From NCBI GenBank assembly GCA_937922805.1, contig CALAJV010000018.1:1-64000 (forward strand): a DNA stretch of 64,000 nucleotides. Direction: 5' to 3'. The stretch is from an uncultured Acidimicrobiales bacterium. Lineage in GTDB: Bacteria > Actinomycetota > Acidimicrobiia > Acidimicrobiales > SZUA-35. Below, in pieces: positions 45,134-56,579 of the stretch. The stretch's first letter is position 1. Each line of letters begins with the position of its first letter. The position numbers and the translations under genes are program-made. The notes below the pieces were generated by a model. It made no database searches. It was not told the origin of the DNA and saw only the letters and a list, made by a program, of their open reading frames with translations.

Positions 45134-46615
45134 CTAGGCCACAAGCGGTTTGTCAGTTGGTTTAACCGGGCTTGGTAGCAGGGTCGATCCCATCAAGGTT
45201 TCGTCAACTGCGGCGGCGCACGAACGCCCCTCGGCAATGGCCCAAACTATTAGGCTCTGACCACGGCCCATATCGCCACAGACGAAGACGTTGTCTTCGG
45301 ACGATTGCCACCGGCTGTCGCGAACGACGGTTCCGTTCGGAGCCAGCTCAAGGCCAAGCTGACCGACGGCGCTGTCTACTTCGGGACCGGTGAAACCCAT
45401 CGCTAACAAGACCAGGTCAGCATCTAGTTCGAAATCTGATCCATCAACCGGATCGAACCGGGGTCGGCCTTGCTCGACGATCATCTCGACTTCTTGGCCT
45501 CGAAGTTTCGTAACCACGCCAGAATCGCCAACGAATTCTTTGGTGTTGACTGCGTACATTCGCTCAACACCTTCCTCGTGGGCTGATGCGGTCCGCATCA
45601 TCAGAGGCCATGTGGGCCACGGAGTTGCCTCGGCTCGTTCTTGTGGTGGCCGAGGCATGATCTCAAATTGATGAACCGACTTTGCCCCCTGACGGTTGGC
45701 TGTTCCGAGACAATCAGCGCCAGTGTCTCCACCCCCGATTATCACGACCGCCTTACCCTCAGCCGAAATGTCGGGGGCGTCAATATCGCCCTCTTGAACT
45801 TTGTTAGCTAGCGGCAAGTATTCCATCGCTTGGTATATCCCTGCGAGGTCGCGCCCTGGTATCGGCAGGTCCCGCCAGTTAGTTGCCCCACCCGCCAGCA
45901 CAATCGCGTCGTGGTCTGATCGCAACGCCGCGGGATCTATCCGATTCGGATGGTCTGCAGGTCCGCCGACGAATGCGTTTACAACAAATTTCGTTCCCTC
46001 GGCCGACATTTGAGCTAATCGCCGGTCAAGGATGTGTTTCTCTAGCTTGAATTCGGGAATCCCGTATCGAAGTAGACCACCAATACGATCGGCTTTTTCA
46101 AACACAGTGACGGCATGCCCGGCGCGGGTAAGTTGTTGAGCGACAGCCAAGCCCCCAGGACCCGAACCAACAACGGCCACCGACTTTCCGGTTTGAACCG
46201 ACGGCATGACCGGTACAACCCATCCTTCGGCGAACGCCCGCTCGATAATCGAGAGTTCGATGTTTTTGATGGTCACGGCGTCGGTGTTGATGCCAGCCAC
46301 GCAGGCGGCTTCGCATGGAGCTGGGCATAGCCGACCGGTCAGTTCAGGAAAATTGTTGGTGGCGTGAAGCGAATCAATGGCTTGTCGCCAATCACCGTTG
46401 TTTACCAGCTCGTTCCAGTCTGGGATGAGGTTACCCAAAGGGCAACCGTTGTTGCAGAACGGGATGCCGCAATCCATGCAGCGTGAAGCCTGAATCGAGA
46501 CGTCTTCGTTTGAGAACTCTTCGTAGACCTCTTTCCAATCGCGAAGTCGGACTGGGACCGGGCGCATCGTCGGTGTTTTACGGTCGTGGATCATGAAACC
46601 TTTTGGATCACCCAT
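45134..46615 (-). CDS. gltD: glutamate synthase, small subunit
   Basis: This 493-residue flavoprotein passes electrons from NADPH to the large subunit. Visible features are two Fe-S cysteine clusters in the N-terminal domain ([14 protein letters not shown] near residue 42 and [10 protein letters not shown] near 97), the FAD site [15 protein letters not shown] near 148 and the NADPH site [14 protein letters not shown] near 288. Its ATG overlaps the end of gltB by 8 bp, so the two subunits are co-translated. Confidence 0.96.
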   Translation of the reverse strand: MGDPKGFMIHDRKTPTMRPVPVRLRDWKEVYEEFSNEDVSIQASRCMDCGIPFCNNGCPLGNLIPDWNELVNNGDWRQAIDSLHATNNFPELTGRLCPAPCEAACVAGINTDAVTIKNIELSIIERAFAEGWVVPVMPSVQTGKSVAVVGSGPGGLAVAQQLTRAGHAVTVFEKADRIGGLLRYGIPEFKLEKHILDRRLAQMSAEGTKFVVNAFVGGPADHPNRIDPAALRSDHDAIVLAGGATNWRDLPIPGRDLAGIYQAMEYLPLANKVQEGDIDAPDISAEGKAVVIIGGGDTGADCLGTANRQGAKSVHQFEIMPRPPQERAEATPWPTWPLMMRTASAHEEGVERMYAVNTKEFVGDSGVVTKLRGQEVEMIVEQGRPRFDPVDGSDFELDADLVLLAMGFTGPEVDSAVGQLGLELAPNGTVVRDSRWQSSEDNVFVCGDMGRGQSLIVWAIAEGRSCAAAVDETLMGSTLLPSPVKPTDKPLVA

Positions 46616-49600
46616 GTGCTGCCTCCATCACTGCCTGTATCGGATCTAAACCAAGTTCTTTTGCCTTCTTCTGTGCATCTAAGACCCGCCGATAGTCGAT
46701 GGGCATTACTTTGGTGAAGTTCGTAACTGCAACTTCCCAGTCGTCGAGTAGCCGGGTGGCGACGGCCGAGCCAGTTGCTTGTTGATGAGCTGCTACCAAC
46801 TCCCGAAGCTGAGACTTGTCCTCGTTCGTGAGTTCTTCAATCTCGACCATTTCGGTATTGATTCGCGCCCTGAACTCATCGTCTTCGTCGAGAACGTAGG
46901 CAGTTCCGCCGGACATTCCCGCACCGAAGTTTCGACCTGTACGCCCTAGGATCACTGCGACGCCACCAGTCATGTACTCACAGCCATGGTCGCCGACACC
47001 TTCGACAACGGCGCGAGCTCCGGAATTGCGGACACAGAACCGCTCTCCCACCCTCCCTCGAATGAAGGCAGTGCCACTCGTTGCACCGTAGAGAATTACA
47101 TTGCCAGCAATGATGTTCTGCTCGGCAACAAACGAAATGTCGTCGGGAGGCCGCAAGACGAGATTACCTCCGGACAAACCCTTGCCAAAGTAGTCATTCG
47201 TATCTCCGATCAAGTGAAGGTTCATTCCTTGAGGCACGAACGCTCCGAACGACTGGCCAGCTGAACCTTCAAATTCGATCGATATTGTGTCCGGGGCTAA
47301 ACCTGAGCTGCCATGGAGTTTTGTCACCTCGTGGCCGAGCATGGTTCCAACGGTTCGATTTGTGTTCGAGATCGGATACGACAAGTTGACCGGATCGCCC
47401 GAGACTAAGGCCGGTTGAGCGTCAGCAATCAATGTTTGGTCAAGGGCCGCGTCGAGGCCATGATCTTGACTCTTGATGCAGGCCCTATTGTCGTTGGGTT
47501 GTAGGGCTGGAATGTGCAGAATTGGCGTTAGGTCAAGACCGGATGCTTTCCAATGATCAACTGCCTGTTCGGTGTCGAGGACCTCAACGTGTCCGATGGC
47601 TTCGGCCAGGGTTGAGAAGCCCAGTTCGGCCAAATATTCACGAACTTCTTCGGCGATATATTCGAAAAACGTCTCGACGAATTCCGGCTTGCCGGAGAAT
47701 TTGGCTCGCAGGTCTGGGTTTTGCGTCGCAACACCAACCGGGCAGGTGTCGAGGTGGCAAACTCTCATCATTACGCAACCAGACACAACAAGAGGAGCGG
47801 TCGCGAAACCGAATTCTTCTCCACCGAGTAGAGCAGCGACTATGACATCGCGACCGGTCTTGATTTGGCCGTCAACTTGCACGACTATTCGATCCCGAAG
47901 ATCGTTGAGGAGTAGCGTTTGTTGGGTTTCAGCGAGACCCAGTTCCCACGGGCCGCCCGCGTGCTTTAGAGATGTCAGCGGTGATGCGCCGGTTCCGCCA
48001 TCGTGGCCTGAGATCAACACGACGTCAGCCTTGGCCTTCGAGACGCCGGCAGCAACGGTGCCTACGCCAACCTCGGCAACGAGCTTGACGTGCACCCTAG
48101 CTTGAGGGTTGGCGTTCTTGAGGTCGTGTATTAGTTGAGCCAAATCTTCGATGGAATAGATGTCGTGGTGAGGCGGAGGCGAAATAAGGCCAACGCCGGT
48201 CGTGGAGTGGCGGGTCTTGGCAATCCACGGGTAGACCTTTTTGCCCGGCAGTTGGCCTCCCTCTCCTGGCTTAGCGCCCTGGGCCATTTTGATCTGAATG
48301 TCGTCCGCCGACGAGAGATATTCCGAAGTAACTCCAAACCGACCCGACGCAACTTGTTTGATCGCGGATCGCTTCGAATCGCCATTGTCCATGGTTATGA
48401 AACGCTCAGGATCCTCGCCGCCTTCTCCAGTGTTCGACTTCCCCCCAAGGCGGTTCATAGCAATGGCGAGTGTCTCATGGGCTTCGGCCGATATCGAACC
48501 GTAACTCATCGCCCCTGTGGCGAATCTTTTGACGATTTCCGAGACGGGTTCAACTTGGCCGATCGGGATCGGATCGCGATTGGAGTTGAACCGGAACAGA
48601 CCTCGCAGCGTCGCTAATTGTTCAGCTTGGTCATCTACTAGTTGGGTGTACTCTTTGAAAATGTCATAGCGAGCTGATCGAGTTGAGTGCTGTAACTTAA
48701 ACACTGTCTCCGGGTTGAAGAGATGATATTCACCCTCTCGTCGCCACTTGTATTCTCCGCCTGGATCAAGGCTGCGGTGAGCTAGTAGCTCCGGTCGATC
48801 GGGATACGCTCGGCGGTGGCGCAACTGGCATTCCTGGTCGATCTCGGTCAGTGAGATACCGCCAAGTTTTGAGGTAATGCCAGTGAAATACTCCTCAACA
48901 AGTTCTTGGCTTAGCCCTATCGCTTCGAAGATTTGGGCACCGGTGTATGACGCAACCGTGGAGATTCCCATTTTGGACATTACCTTGACGATCCCGTTGG
49001 AAGCGGCGGAGATGTAGTTCTGAAACTGTCGGTCCATATCACTTGGTGATTGGTTCCTGCTAGCGATTGTCTCAAAAGCGAGTGACGGACAAATAGCGTT
49101 GGCCCCACACCCTAGGAGAAGGGCGAAATGGTGAACTTCTCTGGCATCGGCCGAGTCGACAACTAGCCCGGCTTGGGTTCTGAGACGCTCGCGAACTAGG
49201 TGATGGTGAACGGCCCCGGTCAACAGCAGTGATGGGATTGGCGCCAGTTCTTTGCTCGCTCCCCTAGTGCTGAGTACCAATACGTCGGCACCACTGCGAA
49301 TAGCTGATGCGGCCTGATGGCGGGCGGCCTCAAGCGCCTCTCTTAAGGCCTCTGCTCCTCCATCGGCTGGATATAGGCCAACTATCGAGCTGTCGAACGT
49401 TAGTGACTCGGCCTCACCGACGGCGGACCCGGCAGCCAACTGGTCTAGCTGAGCAGGTGCGAGAATGGGATAGTCGAGCACGATCTGTTTGCACCATTGA
49501 GGTCCGGGGTCAAGAATGTTGCCTGACGGTCCAAGGACGACCCGGTGGCTTGTGACCAAGCTCTCCCGTATGGCGTCGAGGGGAGGGTTCGTGACCTGGG

Positions 49601-51197
49601 CGAACAGTTGGCTGAAATAGTCGAACAGCATTCGAGGTCGTTGGGATAAAACGGCGGCCGGGGTGTCCGTTCCCATCGAGCCGATGGCTTCTTTGCCGTC
49701 CATTGCCATGGGATCTACAAGGAGTTCGAGTTCCTCCAAGGTGTATCCGTTGGTTGACTGTTCAGCTTGAAGGGTTCCCTGATCTTCAGTAACGTCTGCG
49801 ATCGCATCGTCTGGCTTGCCCGATGCTGTCGTCGGCGCCGGTTCGGTCCCGCGTTGACCAACGTTTGTTAGCCGGGTCCGTTTCCGGAGCCACTGCCCAT
49901 AAGGGTGCTCTGCGGCAAGGTTCGACATGATTTCGTCGTCGTCGATTATGCGGCCTTGGCTGGTGTCGACCAAGAACATCTTTCCTGGTTCTAGTCGTCC
50001 TTTGGCTACGATCTTGGCGGGCGGAACATCGATGACGCCTACCTCCGAGGCCATGATGACGAGATCGTCGTCGGTAACCCAGTATCGGCTTGGCCGCAAA
50101 CCATTTCGATCGAGTACGGCGCCGACGAGGTTTCCATCAGTGAACGTAATAGAGGCTGGGCCGTCCCACGGCTCCATACTCGAGGAGTAGAAGTCGTAAA
50201 AGTCGCGCTGATCAGCCGGAAGGTCAGGGTTCTTTTCCCACGCCTCGGGGACCATCATTAAAACGGCGTGATGAAGTGGGTACCCGCCCAAGTGGAGCAG
50301 TTCCAATGCTTCGTCGAAGCTGGCAGTATCGGAGGCGCCCGGGGTACAGATCGGAAACAAACTCTCGATCCGGTCACCCCAATGAGGGGCAGCGAGCAGA
50401 GCTTCTCGGGCTCGCATCCAGTTTCTGTTCCCGGCGACGGTGTTGATCTCACCATTGTGTGCCACGAATCGGTACGGGTGGGCTAGTGGCCAGGAAGGAA
50501 ACGTGTTGGTTGAGAAGCGGGAGTGAACAAGAGCTAGGCCGCTCTCTATCGAGCTGTCGGTGAGATCAGGATAGAAGTCCGCAAGTTGGGGCGTGGTCAA
50601 CATTCCTTTGTAGACCATTGTCCGTGAACTGAGGCTAGAGAAATAGATTGAGCGCCCAACTTCTTGGGAACACTCAGCCTCGATACGGCGCCGAGCGATG
50701 TAAACCTCCCGGTCAAGTTCAAGACCAGACAAACCGTTTGCTGATCCAATAAAGAGCTGTTGGAATGAGGGCATCACCTCAAGAGCTTGCTGACCCAGCG
50801 ATGCCGGGTTGGTCGGCACCTCTCTCCACCCGAGTAACACGAGGTGTTCTTCATCGACGATTCGCCCAATCATGTCCATCGTGGCTCGTCGCTGATCTTC
50901 GTTCCGCGGAAGGAAACCTATACCAGTTGCATAGCTTCCAGCCGGGGGAAGCTCAGGCATCGCTTGGCGAAAGAACAGGTCAGGGATGTGAATCAGAATC
51001 CCAGCGCCATCACCAGTGTTTGGCTCAGCGTTCGTTGCGCCTCGATGCTGCAGCGATGTGAGCGCCTGCAGGCCAAGCGCAACGATTTTGTTGCTCCGCC
51101 GACCATGCAGATCGGCAACGAAGGAAAGCCCGCACGCGTCATGCTCGAACGAAGGGTCATAGAGACCTTGAGCAAGCGGAAGATCGGTGTTTATCAT
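46608..51197 (-). CDS. gltB: glutamate synthase, large subunit
   Basis: This 1529-residue enzyme converts glutamine and 2-oxoglutarate to two glutamates. It shows a type-II amidotransferase domain with the catalytic Cys at residue 22 (HDACG, exposed after removal of a 21-residue propeptide), a central domain, an FMN/synthase domain with the 3Fe-4S motif [12 protein letters not shown], and the C-terminal GXGXG helix. The frame is open to 51317, but ATG 51197 puts the catalytic Cys at the family's expected position. AGGA lies about 11 nt upstream, somewhat far. Confidence 0.96.
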   Translation of the reverse strand: MINTDLPLAQGLYDPSFEHDACGLSFVADLHGRRSNKIVALGLQALTSLQHRGATNAEPNTGDGAGILIHIPDLFFRQAMPELPPAGSYATGIGFLPRNEDQRRATMDMIGRIVDEEHLVLLGWREVPTNPASLGQQALEVMPSFQQLFIGSANGLSGLELDREVYIARRRIEAECSQEVGRSIYFSSLSSRTMVYKGMLTTPQLADFYPDLTDSSIESGLALVHSRFSTNTFPSWPLAHPYRFVAHNGEINTVAGNRNWMRAREALLAAPHWGDRIESLFPICTPGASDTASFDEALELLHLGGYPLHHAVLMMVPEAWEKNPDLPADQRDFYDFYSSSMEPWDGPASITFTDGNLVGAVLDRNGLRPSRYWVTDDDLVIMASEVGVIDVPPAKIVAKGRLEPGKMFLVDTSQGRIIDDDEIMSNLAAEHPYGQWLRKRTRLTNVGQRGTEPAPTTASGKPDDAIADVTEDQGTLQAEQSTNGYTLEELELLVDPMAMDGKEAIGSMGTDTPAAVLSQRPRMLFDYFSQLFAQVTNPPLDAIRESLVTSHRVVLGPSGNILDPGPQWCKQIVLDYPILAPAQLDQLAAGSAVGEAESLTFDSSIVGLYPADGGAEALREALEAARHQAASAIRSGADVLVLSTRGASKELAPIPSLLLTGAVHHHLVRERLRTQAGLVVDSADAREVHHFALLLGCGANAICPSLAFETIASRNQSPSDMDRQFQNYISAASNGIVKVMSKMGISTVASYTGAQIFEAIGLSQELVEEYFTGITSKLGGISLTEIDQECQLRHRRAYPDRPELLAHRSLDPGGEYKWRREGEYHLFNPETVFKLQHSTRSARYDIFKEYTQLVDDQAEQLATLRGLFRFNSNRDPIPIGQVEPVSEIVKRFATGAMSYGSISAEAHETLAIAMNRLGGKSNTGEGGEDPERFITMDNGDSKRSAIKQVASGRFGVTSEYLSSADDIQIKMAQGAKPGEGGQLPGKKVYPWIAKTRHSTTGVGLISPPPHHDIYSIEDLAQLIHDLKNANPQARVHVKLVAEVGVGTVAAGVSKAKADVVLISGHDGGTGASPLTSLKHAGGPWELGLAETQQTLLLNDLRDRIVVQVDGQIKTGRDVIVAALLGGEEFGFATAPLVVSGCVMMRVCHLDTCPVGVATQNPDLRAKFSGKPEFVETFFEYIAEEVREYLAELGFSTLAEAIGHVEVLDTEQAVDHWKASGLDLTPILHIPALQPNDNRACIKSQDHGLDAALDQTLIADAQPALVSGDPVNLSYPISNTNRTVGTMLGHEVTKLHGSSGLAPDTISIEFEGSAGQSFGAFVPQGMNLHLIGDTNDYFGKGLSGGNLVLRPPDDISFVAEQNIIAGNVILYGATSGTAFIRGRVGERFCVRNSGARAVVEGVGDHGCEYMTGGVAVILGRTGRNFGAGMSGGTAYVLDEDDEFRARINTEMVEIEELTNEDKSQLRELVAAHQQATGSAVATRLLDDWEVAVTNFTKVMPIDYRRVLDAQKKAKELGLDPIQAVMEAAHG

Positions 51198-51231
51198 CGA
51201 GTCAATAATCCTTTGTTGACAGGAGCCAGCT

Positions 51232-51246
51232 TTGGACACCGTCCAA
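51232..51246. promoter_or_regulatory. inverted repeat upstream of gltB
   Basis: TTGGAC, a 3-nt centre, then GTCCAA forms a perfect 6-bp inverted repeat 35 bp before the gltB start, a position where a repressor would cover the promoter or leader. The rest of the 346-bp region 51198-51543 between gltB and the divergent aminopeptidase gene shows no gene or clear promoter. Confidence 0.4.
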
Positions 51247-51543
51247 GAACGCACTAGACGTTTCGCGGACGGCTTGGGCCGGGAAGTTGGATGGGGCAAG
51301 GGACGACATTGGCCCAATTCCGGTGGTAGCGAACTGCGATGAGGCGCCGATGACTCAAGCTCTACCTACGCTTGTGATGCGTAATACCCTGATGGTATCT
51401 GATTGAGAGCTTCTTCGCCAGGTCGATATCGTCAGACTGAATGACTGATTTGGCCAGCGCACTTCAGCGCTGTCGATGGCCAACCCCGGTCAACCAGCCC
51501 AAAATTCGTTGTCGGAGGCCTAAGCTGCGCGAGGATGTAGATC

Positions 51544-52866
51544 ATGATTGAAACAGGTAGCCCCCTCGCCGACGCTGTTCTTACCGACATCGAATGTTCA
51601 CCAAGTCCGTATCACGCGGCCGAGCGAGCTGCTCAACTTCTTCGGGATCATGGTTTTCGACAAGTCGAAAGAGGGCAAGAAATTGAGTCCGGCCCCGGAC
51701 CTCGATTCGTGATCGAGGGTGGCTCGCTAATGGCCTGGATTCAACAAGTTGAGCACAAAGGCTTCACCGTGATTGGTGCTCACACTGATTCTCCGAACTT
51801 GAGAGTCAAAACTAACTCTGACGTTACAGCTCACGGCTACCAGCAAGTGGCTATGGAGGTCTACGGCGGCGTTCTATTGAACTCGTGGCTCGACCGCGAC
51901 CTTGGCCTAGCCGGACGGGTTGCTGTTCGCGATGCTGAAGCAGGAGTGAAAGAACTGCTGCTCCGAATTGACGAGTCGATTTTGACCATCCCTCAGCTAG
52001 CAATCCATCTTGATCGAGATGTTGTGTCCAAGGGCTTGAAGCTCGACCCACAAAAGCACCTTGTCCCAATATGGGACCTTTCGGAGTCGAATCCCGATGA
52101 GGAGACCTCGCCGGCTGGGGTATTCAAACAGTACATTGCGGATCAGCTTTCGATTGACCAGGCCGACATTTTGGCTTGGGACCTGATGGCATACGATGTT
52201 CAACCTCCGGCGGTGATTGGGCGCAATCAGAACATGTTTGCCTCGGCTCGAGTCGACAACTTACTGTCGACGTTCTGCGCCATTCATGCTTTGGTGCAGT
52301 TACAAGAGTCGGTTGGCGAAGCGGATTCACTTCCCCGGACTCCCGTCGTAGCGCTTTACGACCACGAAGAGATCGGATCGGAGTCAGCGACTGGTGCAGC
52401 CGGTTCAATGTTGTCATCGATGCTTGAGCGAATTGCTGCGGGTGAAGGCGCAGACCGAAATCAGTTTCTCGTTGGACTCACGCAGTCGTTTGTCGTGTCA
52501 GCTGACTGCGCCCACGCTACTCACCCCAATTTCGCTGATCGGCACGAACCTGGGCACCACATTGTCTTAAACGGCGGCGTTGTTATCAAACGCAACGCGA
52601 ATCAACGATATGCCACCGACGCTGTAAGCGAGGCGTTCATGGTCCGAGCTTGTGAACGTGCTGATGTGCCAGTCCAGTTCTACATTCACCGAAACGATCT
52701 GCCCTGTGGGTCTACGATCGGACCTATCACCGCGGCCAGACTCGGTGCTCCCACTGTTGACATCGGAGTTCCGCAATTGGCAATGCATAGCATTCGTGAG
52801 ATGGCTGGCATCGCTGATATCGATTATCTGTTCAAAGCGCTACTCAGCTCGTTCGAATTGAACTAG
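51544..52866 (+). CDS. M18-family aminopeptidase
   Basis: This 440-residue two-zinc aminopeptidase removes N-terminal residues, usually acidic or neutral, from peptides in the cytoplasm. Motifs include VIGAHTDSPNLRVK near residue 78 (zinc His), ALYDHEEIGSES near 268 (zinc and catalytic Glu) and SADCAHATHPNF near 320. A C-terminal RNDLPCGSTIGPI segment completes the family pattern. Length fits. The start is ATG 51544, divergent from gltB. Confidence 0.94.
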   Translation: MIETGSPLADAVLTDIECSPSPYHAAERAAQLLRDHGFRQVERGQEIESGPGPRFVIEGGSLMAWIQQVEHKGFTVIGAHTDSPNLRVKTNSDVTAHGYQQVAMEVYGGVLLNSWLDRDLGLAGRVAVRDAEAGVKELLLRIDESILTIPQLAIHLDRDVVSKGLKLDPQKHLVPIWDLSESNPDEETSPAGVFKQYIADQLSIDQADILAWDLMAYDVQPPAVIGRNQNMFASARVDNLLSTFCAIHALVQLQESVGEADSLPRTPVVALYDHEEIGSESATGAAGSMLSSMLERIAAGEGADRNQFLVGLTQSFVVSADCAHATHPNFADRHEPGHHIVLNGGVVIKRNANQRYATDAVSEAFMVRACERADVPVQFYIHRNDLPCGSTIGPITAARLGAPTVDIGVPQLAMHSIREMAGIADIDYLFKALLSSFELN

Positions 52867-52966
52867 CGATGGCAGGTCCGGTCGCAATCGTTCCGGTGCG
52901 AGCACCGCAGATACTACGATTAGAGCCAAAATTGGAGCCTTACGGGCTGATCTAGAAGATTAGACA

Positions 52967-53128
52967 TCAACCACGCCTGTTCTCGAACTGGGTAGACGGG
53001 TCTTGTCTGACGCTGAAATTCGTTGTTGCTTCGAGCTGAAGGCGTGCGTTCCAGCAGGCAACCATTGCTAAATGGCCACAACGCGCTGGAGATTGTTGCT
53101 GTTGGCATACCGGACAACTACGGTACAT
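52967..53128 (-). CDS. possible small cysteine-containing protein
   Basis: A 53-codon frame begins MYRSCPVCQQQQSPARCGHL and contains a Cys-x-x-Cys and a Cys-Gly-His, compatible with a small zinc ribbon. AAAGG lies 7 nt before the ATG. It sits within the 430-bp region 52867-53296 between the aminopeptidase and the pyrophosphatase, which otherwise shows only a weak hairpin at 52894-52907. No homology can be claimed, and overlapping frames exist, so this is tentative. Confidence 0.33.
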   Translation of the reverse strand: MYRSCPVCQQQQSPARCGHLAMVACWNARLQLEATTNFSVRQDPSTQFENRRG

Positions 53129-53296
53129 CGGTCGCCTTTCGGTCCTTTTGATCGGGAGCTGGCGGAGGTTTGGTCCAAAGTTTGGGCTCGGTGCGCCATT
53201 TGGTGCACGCACTAGGAAATTGGACTAGTAGCGAGCTACATCTAAGGCCGGGCAGTTTCATAACAGCATGTATTCGCAATACTTGAGGAGAATCCC

Positions 53297-55453
53297 GTGG
53301 GCGTAGTCCCCTATCTTGCTCTTTTTTCCGCACTTGCCGCCCTCGGGCTGGCCGTCTTCTTCTTTTTGGATGTGAAGAAGGCAAGCCCAGGCGATGAGCG
53401 CATGGTCCAACTGATGACTCAGATCCAAGATGGAGCTCGAGCGTTCCTCAAACAGGAATACACTTGGGTCTCGGTCTTTGTCGTTGTTCTGGCGATTCTA
53501 ATCGCTCTACTCATCGCACCAACAGCAGCCGTTAGTTACGTGCTCGGCGCCGTGCTATCTGCGGTGGCCGGTTACGTCGGAATGACTGTCGCAACAATGG
53601 CCAACGCTCGTACCACTGAGGCAGCCAAAGGCGGACCGGCAAAGGCGTTGCCCATAGCCTTCCGTGGCGGCGCAGTAATGGGATTCTCAGTGGCAGGCCT
53701 GGCCCTTGGCGGCCTCATGCTCGTCTACATCGTGTTCGTCACGGTCCTCAAAGTAGACAAAGCATTCGAGGTCATGACGGCGTTCGGTCTCGGCGCCAGT
53801 TCAATCGCTTTGTTCTCAAGGGTCGGCGGCGGCATCTTCACCAAGGCGGCCGATGTTGGTGCTGACCTTGTTGGTAAAGTCGAAGCTGGTATCCCCGAGG
53901 ACGATCCTCGAAACCCGGCCACCATCGCCGACAACGTGGGCGACAATGTAGGTGACGTCGCTGGTATGGGCGCTGACCTTTTCGAAAGCTATGCCGGCTC
54001 GATCATTGCCCCGGTTGCTCTAACCGCTTTTACCTTCTCCTTGGTAGCCGATTCAGACATCAGCGATGGCCGAATGTCATTGCTTCTCTTCCCAATGCTG
54101 ATTGCCTTTATCGGCATGATCGCGTCAATCATTGGATCGTTCCTCGTTCGGGGTGGAGATTCAACTGACGGTCGGGCGCTCAGTCGAGCGCTTCACATGG
54201 GAACCAATGTTGCTATGGGGCTAACCGTTCTCGGCACCATTGGCGGCGCATTGTGGATTTTCGGCGATTCGGCTTTCTTCGCCCAACCGCTAGGGCTTGC
54301 GGCGTCGGTAATTGGCGGACTTCTTGTCGGCTGGGCCCTTGGCAAGACTGCTGAGTACTACACCTCAGATCACTACAAGCCGGTTAAAGACATTGCCGCT
54401 CAGACCGAAACTGGAGCGGCGACAACGATTCTGAAGGGCATTTCGGCTGGCATGATCTCCGTTGGAGCGTCAGTAGTTCTGCTCCTAATCGGAATCAGCA
54501 TCGCTTACTGGGGCGGTCAGTATGCCGTTGGCAGCGCTACCGGCCTTGGGTCGGCAGACGCAGCGCTCCCCGATGGGTTCGGCGGTCTGTACGGAATCGC
54601 TGTGGCAGCTATTGGTATGTTGGCCACGACCGGTGTCGTTGTCTCAGTTGACGCCTACGGCCCGATTGCTGACAACGCTGGCGGCATTGCTGAAATGGCC
54701 GAGCTTGATCCATCAGTTCGCGAAGTTACCGATGCGTTGGACTCACTCGGAAACACAACCGCTGCGGTTGCGAAGGGTTTCGCTGTTGGTTCGGCTGCTC
54801 TCACTGCGCTTGCTCTGTTCAAGAGCTTCGAGTTTGCAATCGAAAGCGCAGCTCCTGGTGATGAGAAGATTCTCAATCTCGATATTGGTCAAGTCGAAGT
54901 CTTCATTGGCTTGTTTGCAGGGGCAATGTTGCCATTCCTGTTCGCAGCCCTGACTATCGACGCTGTTGGTCGTGCCGCAAACAGCATGATCGAAGAAGTC
55001 CGGCGTCAGTTCCGAGAGATCCCTGGACTCCGCGAAGGCGAACCAGGGGTAATGCCGGATTCGGCTCGGTGTGTTGAGATCTCGACTGCCGCTTCACTAC
55101 GAGAGATGATCATTCCCGGCGGTCTTGCGGTGTTGGTTCCTCTAGCAATCGGATTCGCTCCCAATGGCATCAATGCGCTCGGCGGCTTCCTGGCTGGTGC
55201 GCTCGTCAGTGGCTTTGCCTTGGCGATCTTCATGGCCAATGCTGGCGGTGCTTGGGATAACGCCAAGAAGTACATCGAAGCTGGCGCTCACGGTGGCAAA
55301 GGCTCCGATCAGCACAAAGCAGCAGTGGTCGGTGACACGGTAGGCGATCCATTTAAAGATACGTCTGGACCGGCGATGAACATTCTGATTAAGGTAATGA
55401 CCATCGTAAGTCTCGTGTTCGCCTCCGCATTCGTAAACGGTCCATTTGCCTAG
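53297..55453 (+). CDS. hppA: membrane-bound pyrophosphatase, K+-dependent type
   Basis: This 718-residue integral membrane pump couples pyrophosphate hydrolysis to cation export. The pyrophosphate-binding motif is complete: [19 protein letters not shown] near residue 193 and [18 protein letters not shown] near 213-230. About 16 hydrophobic segments are visible. The sequence [10 protein letters not shown] near 490 has Ala where K+-independent enzymes have Lys, so it belongs to the K+-dependent branch; whether it pumps H+ or Na+ cannot be decided by eye. GTG 53297 follows a strong GAGGAG. The GDH-like gene follows after 18 bp. Confidence 0.96.
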   Translation: MGVVPYLALFSALAALGLAVFFFLDVKKASPGDERMVQLMTQIQDGARAFLKQEYTWVSVFVVVLAILIALLIAPTAAVSYVLGAVLSAVAGYVGMTVATMANARTTEAAKGGPAKALPIAFRGGAVMGFSVAGLALGGLMLVYIVFVTVLKVDKAFEVMTAFGLGASSIALFSRVGGGIFTKAADVGADLVGKVEAGIPEDDPRNPATIADNVGDNVGDVAGMGADLFESYAGSIIAPVALTAFTFSLVADSDISDGRMSLLLFPMLIAFIGMIASIIGSFLVRGGDSTDGRALSRALHMGTNVAMGLTVLGTIGGALWIFGDSAFFAQPLGLAASVIGGLLVGWALGKTAEYYTSDHYKPVKDIAAQTETGAATTILKGISAGMISVGASVVLLLIGISIAYWGGQYAVGSATGLGSADAALPDGFGGLYGIAVAAIGMLATTGVVVSVDAYGPIADNAGGIAEMAELDPSVREVTDALDSLGNTTAAVAKGFAVGSAALTALALFKSFEFAIESAAPGDEKILNLDIGQVEVFIGLFAGAMLPFLFAALTIDAVGRAANSMIEEVRRQFREIPGLREGEPGVMPDSARCVEISTAASLREMIIPGGLAVLVPLAIGFAPNGINALGGFLAGALVSGFALAIFMANAGGAWDNAKKYIEAGAHGGKGSDQHKAAVVGDTVGDPFKDTSGPAMNILIKVMTIVSLVFASAFVNGPFA

Positions 55454-55471
55454 CCGCTTGGGAAGGCATCT

Positions 55472-56377
55472 GTGACAGTTCAAAAGCTCGCTTCGACCGA
55501 CGCTTTTGTTGTCGTTGACTTCCCTGATGCTCCGGCATCAGGGATAGTCCGGCGGGCCAAAAAAATTCTCCAGAGTAGCGCCACTGACATGGCCCGCTCG
55601 GCGACGTATACCTTTGCTGTGTTTGGTCACCAAAGATCTGGTGCATCAGCGGGCATCAACGCGATCGACGGACCACACGTTGATGCCATCTCGGCCTTCG
55701 TCGAAGAGCTACGTTCGCAAACTAGTAGCGGTCAGTTGCAGCTTTTACCGGGCAAGGGAGTCAGCGCTGATGACCTCGCTGGAAACGGTACTTCTTCAAC
55801 CGCTGGGTCGGCCAAGGTTCTTACTGCTGGTCTCGTAGCGTCTACCGGATGGGCGCTCGGAGGCACCCTTGAAGGTAAACGAATTGCTATCGAGCAAACC
55901 GCAACTGCTCGCCCGCCCGCCAGCCTGGCCCCGACATTGGAAGCAATGGGCGCAACGGTGGTTGAGGTTGCCGATGTCGAAGCCAAACCATGGTTGATAT
56001 GGGGAGCCGACGTAGATGTAATCTTGGCTGGTTCCAAGCTCGGAGTGTTGACGCATAAGGGTGCCGAGATGGTCACCGCGAGCGCAATCGTCCCCTGGGG
56101 TCCAGCTCCAGTCACTACGAAAGCCTTCGCCATCCTTAGCCGGTCTGGAACTACTCTTCTCCCCGACTTCGTTACTGCCTCTGGGCCATTGCTGGCCGGA
56201 GTGCTTCCTGGGGAATCATCGGCGGTAATTGGTCAAATCGTGTCTGACATCAACTCGGTACTTGATGAGACGGGTGGACATGACGAAGGTTTGTTCCTTG
56301 GCGCTTGCAAAAAGGCTGAGGCGTTTATAAAGACATGGCAAGACACGCTGCCATTCGGACGACCGCTAGCAGGCTAG
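55472..56377 (+). CDS. degenerate glutamate-dehydrogenase-like protein
   Basis: This 301-residue protein follows the layout of Glu/Leu/Phe/Val dehydrogenases: a short N-terminal domain with FAVFGHQRSGASAGINAIDG where enzymes have the catalytic GGAKGG, GKGVSADDLAG, then a Rossmann-like domain. There LEGKRIAIEQTATARPPASL replaces the usual GFGNVG nucleotide loop, followed by VILAGSKLGVLTHKGAEMV, AIVPWGPAPVTTKAF and LLPDFVTASGPLLAG. The active-site Lys and the GxGxxG glycines are both missing, so it is probably a non-catalytic paralogue. GTG 55472 has GGAAGG upstream. It is 18 bp after the pyrophosphatase gene, presumably in one transcript. Confidence 0.75.
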   Translation: MTVQKLASTDAFVVVDFPDAPASGIVRRAKKILQSSATDMARSATYTFAVFGHQRSGASAGINAIDGPHVDAISAFVEELRSQTSSGQLQLLPGKGVSADDLAGNGTSSTAGSAKVLTAGLVASTGWALGGTLEGKRIAIEQTATARPPASLAPTLEAMGATVVEVADVEAKPWLIWGADVDVILAGSKLGVLTHKGAEMVTASAIVPWGPAPVTTKAFAILSRSGTTLLPDFVTASGPLLAGVLPGESSAVIGQIVSDINSVLDETGGHDEGLFLGACKKAEAFIKTWQDTLPFGRPLAG

Positions 56378-56579
56378 AGCGACCCGCTTTACGGCAAGAG
56401 ATATTCCTTTCGGTCAGCTCGCTTCGTCTACCTGTTCGGCGGTCCTTAACCGGACGTTCATCGTTTTCGGTTGTCTTAGCAGGACTCGGTAGACTGCAGC
56501 TGTTATCAACAAACGGCTGTAATAGCGGCGAGCGGACAAGCGCACGATGTGCGAATAGGATTTAGGGAGAGTTTGGGCG

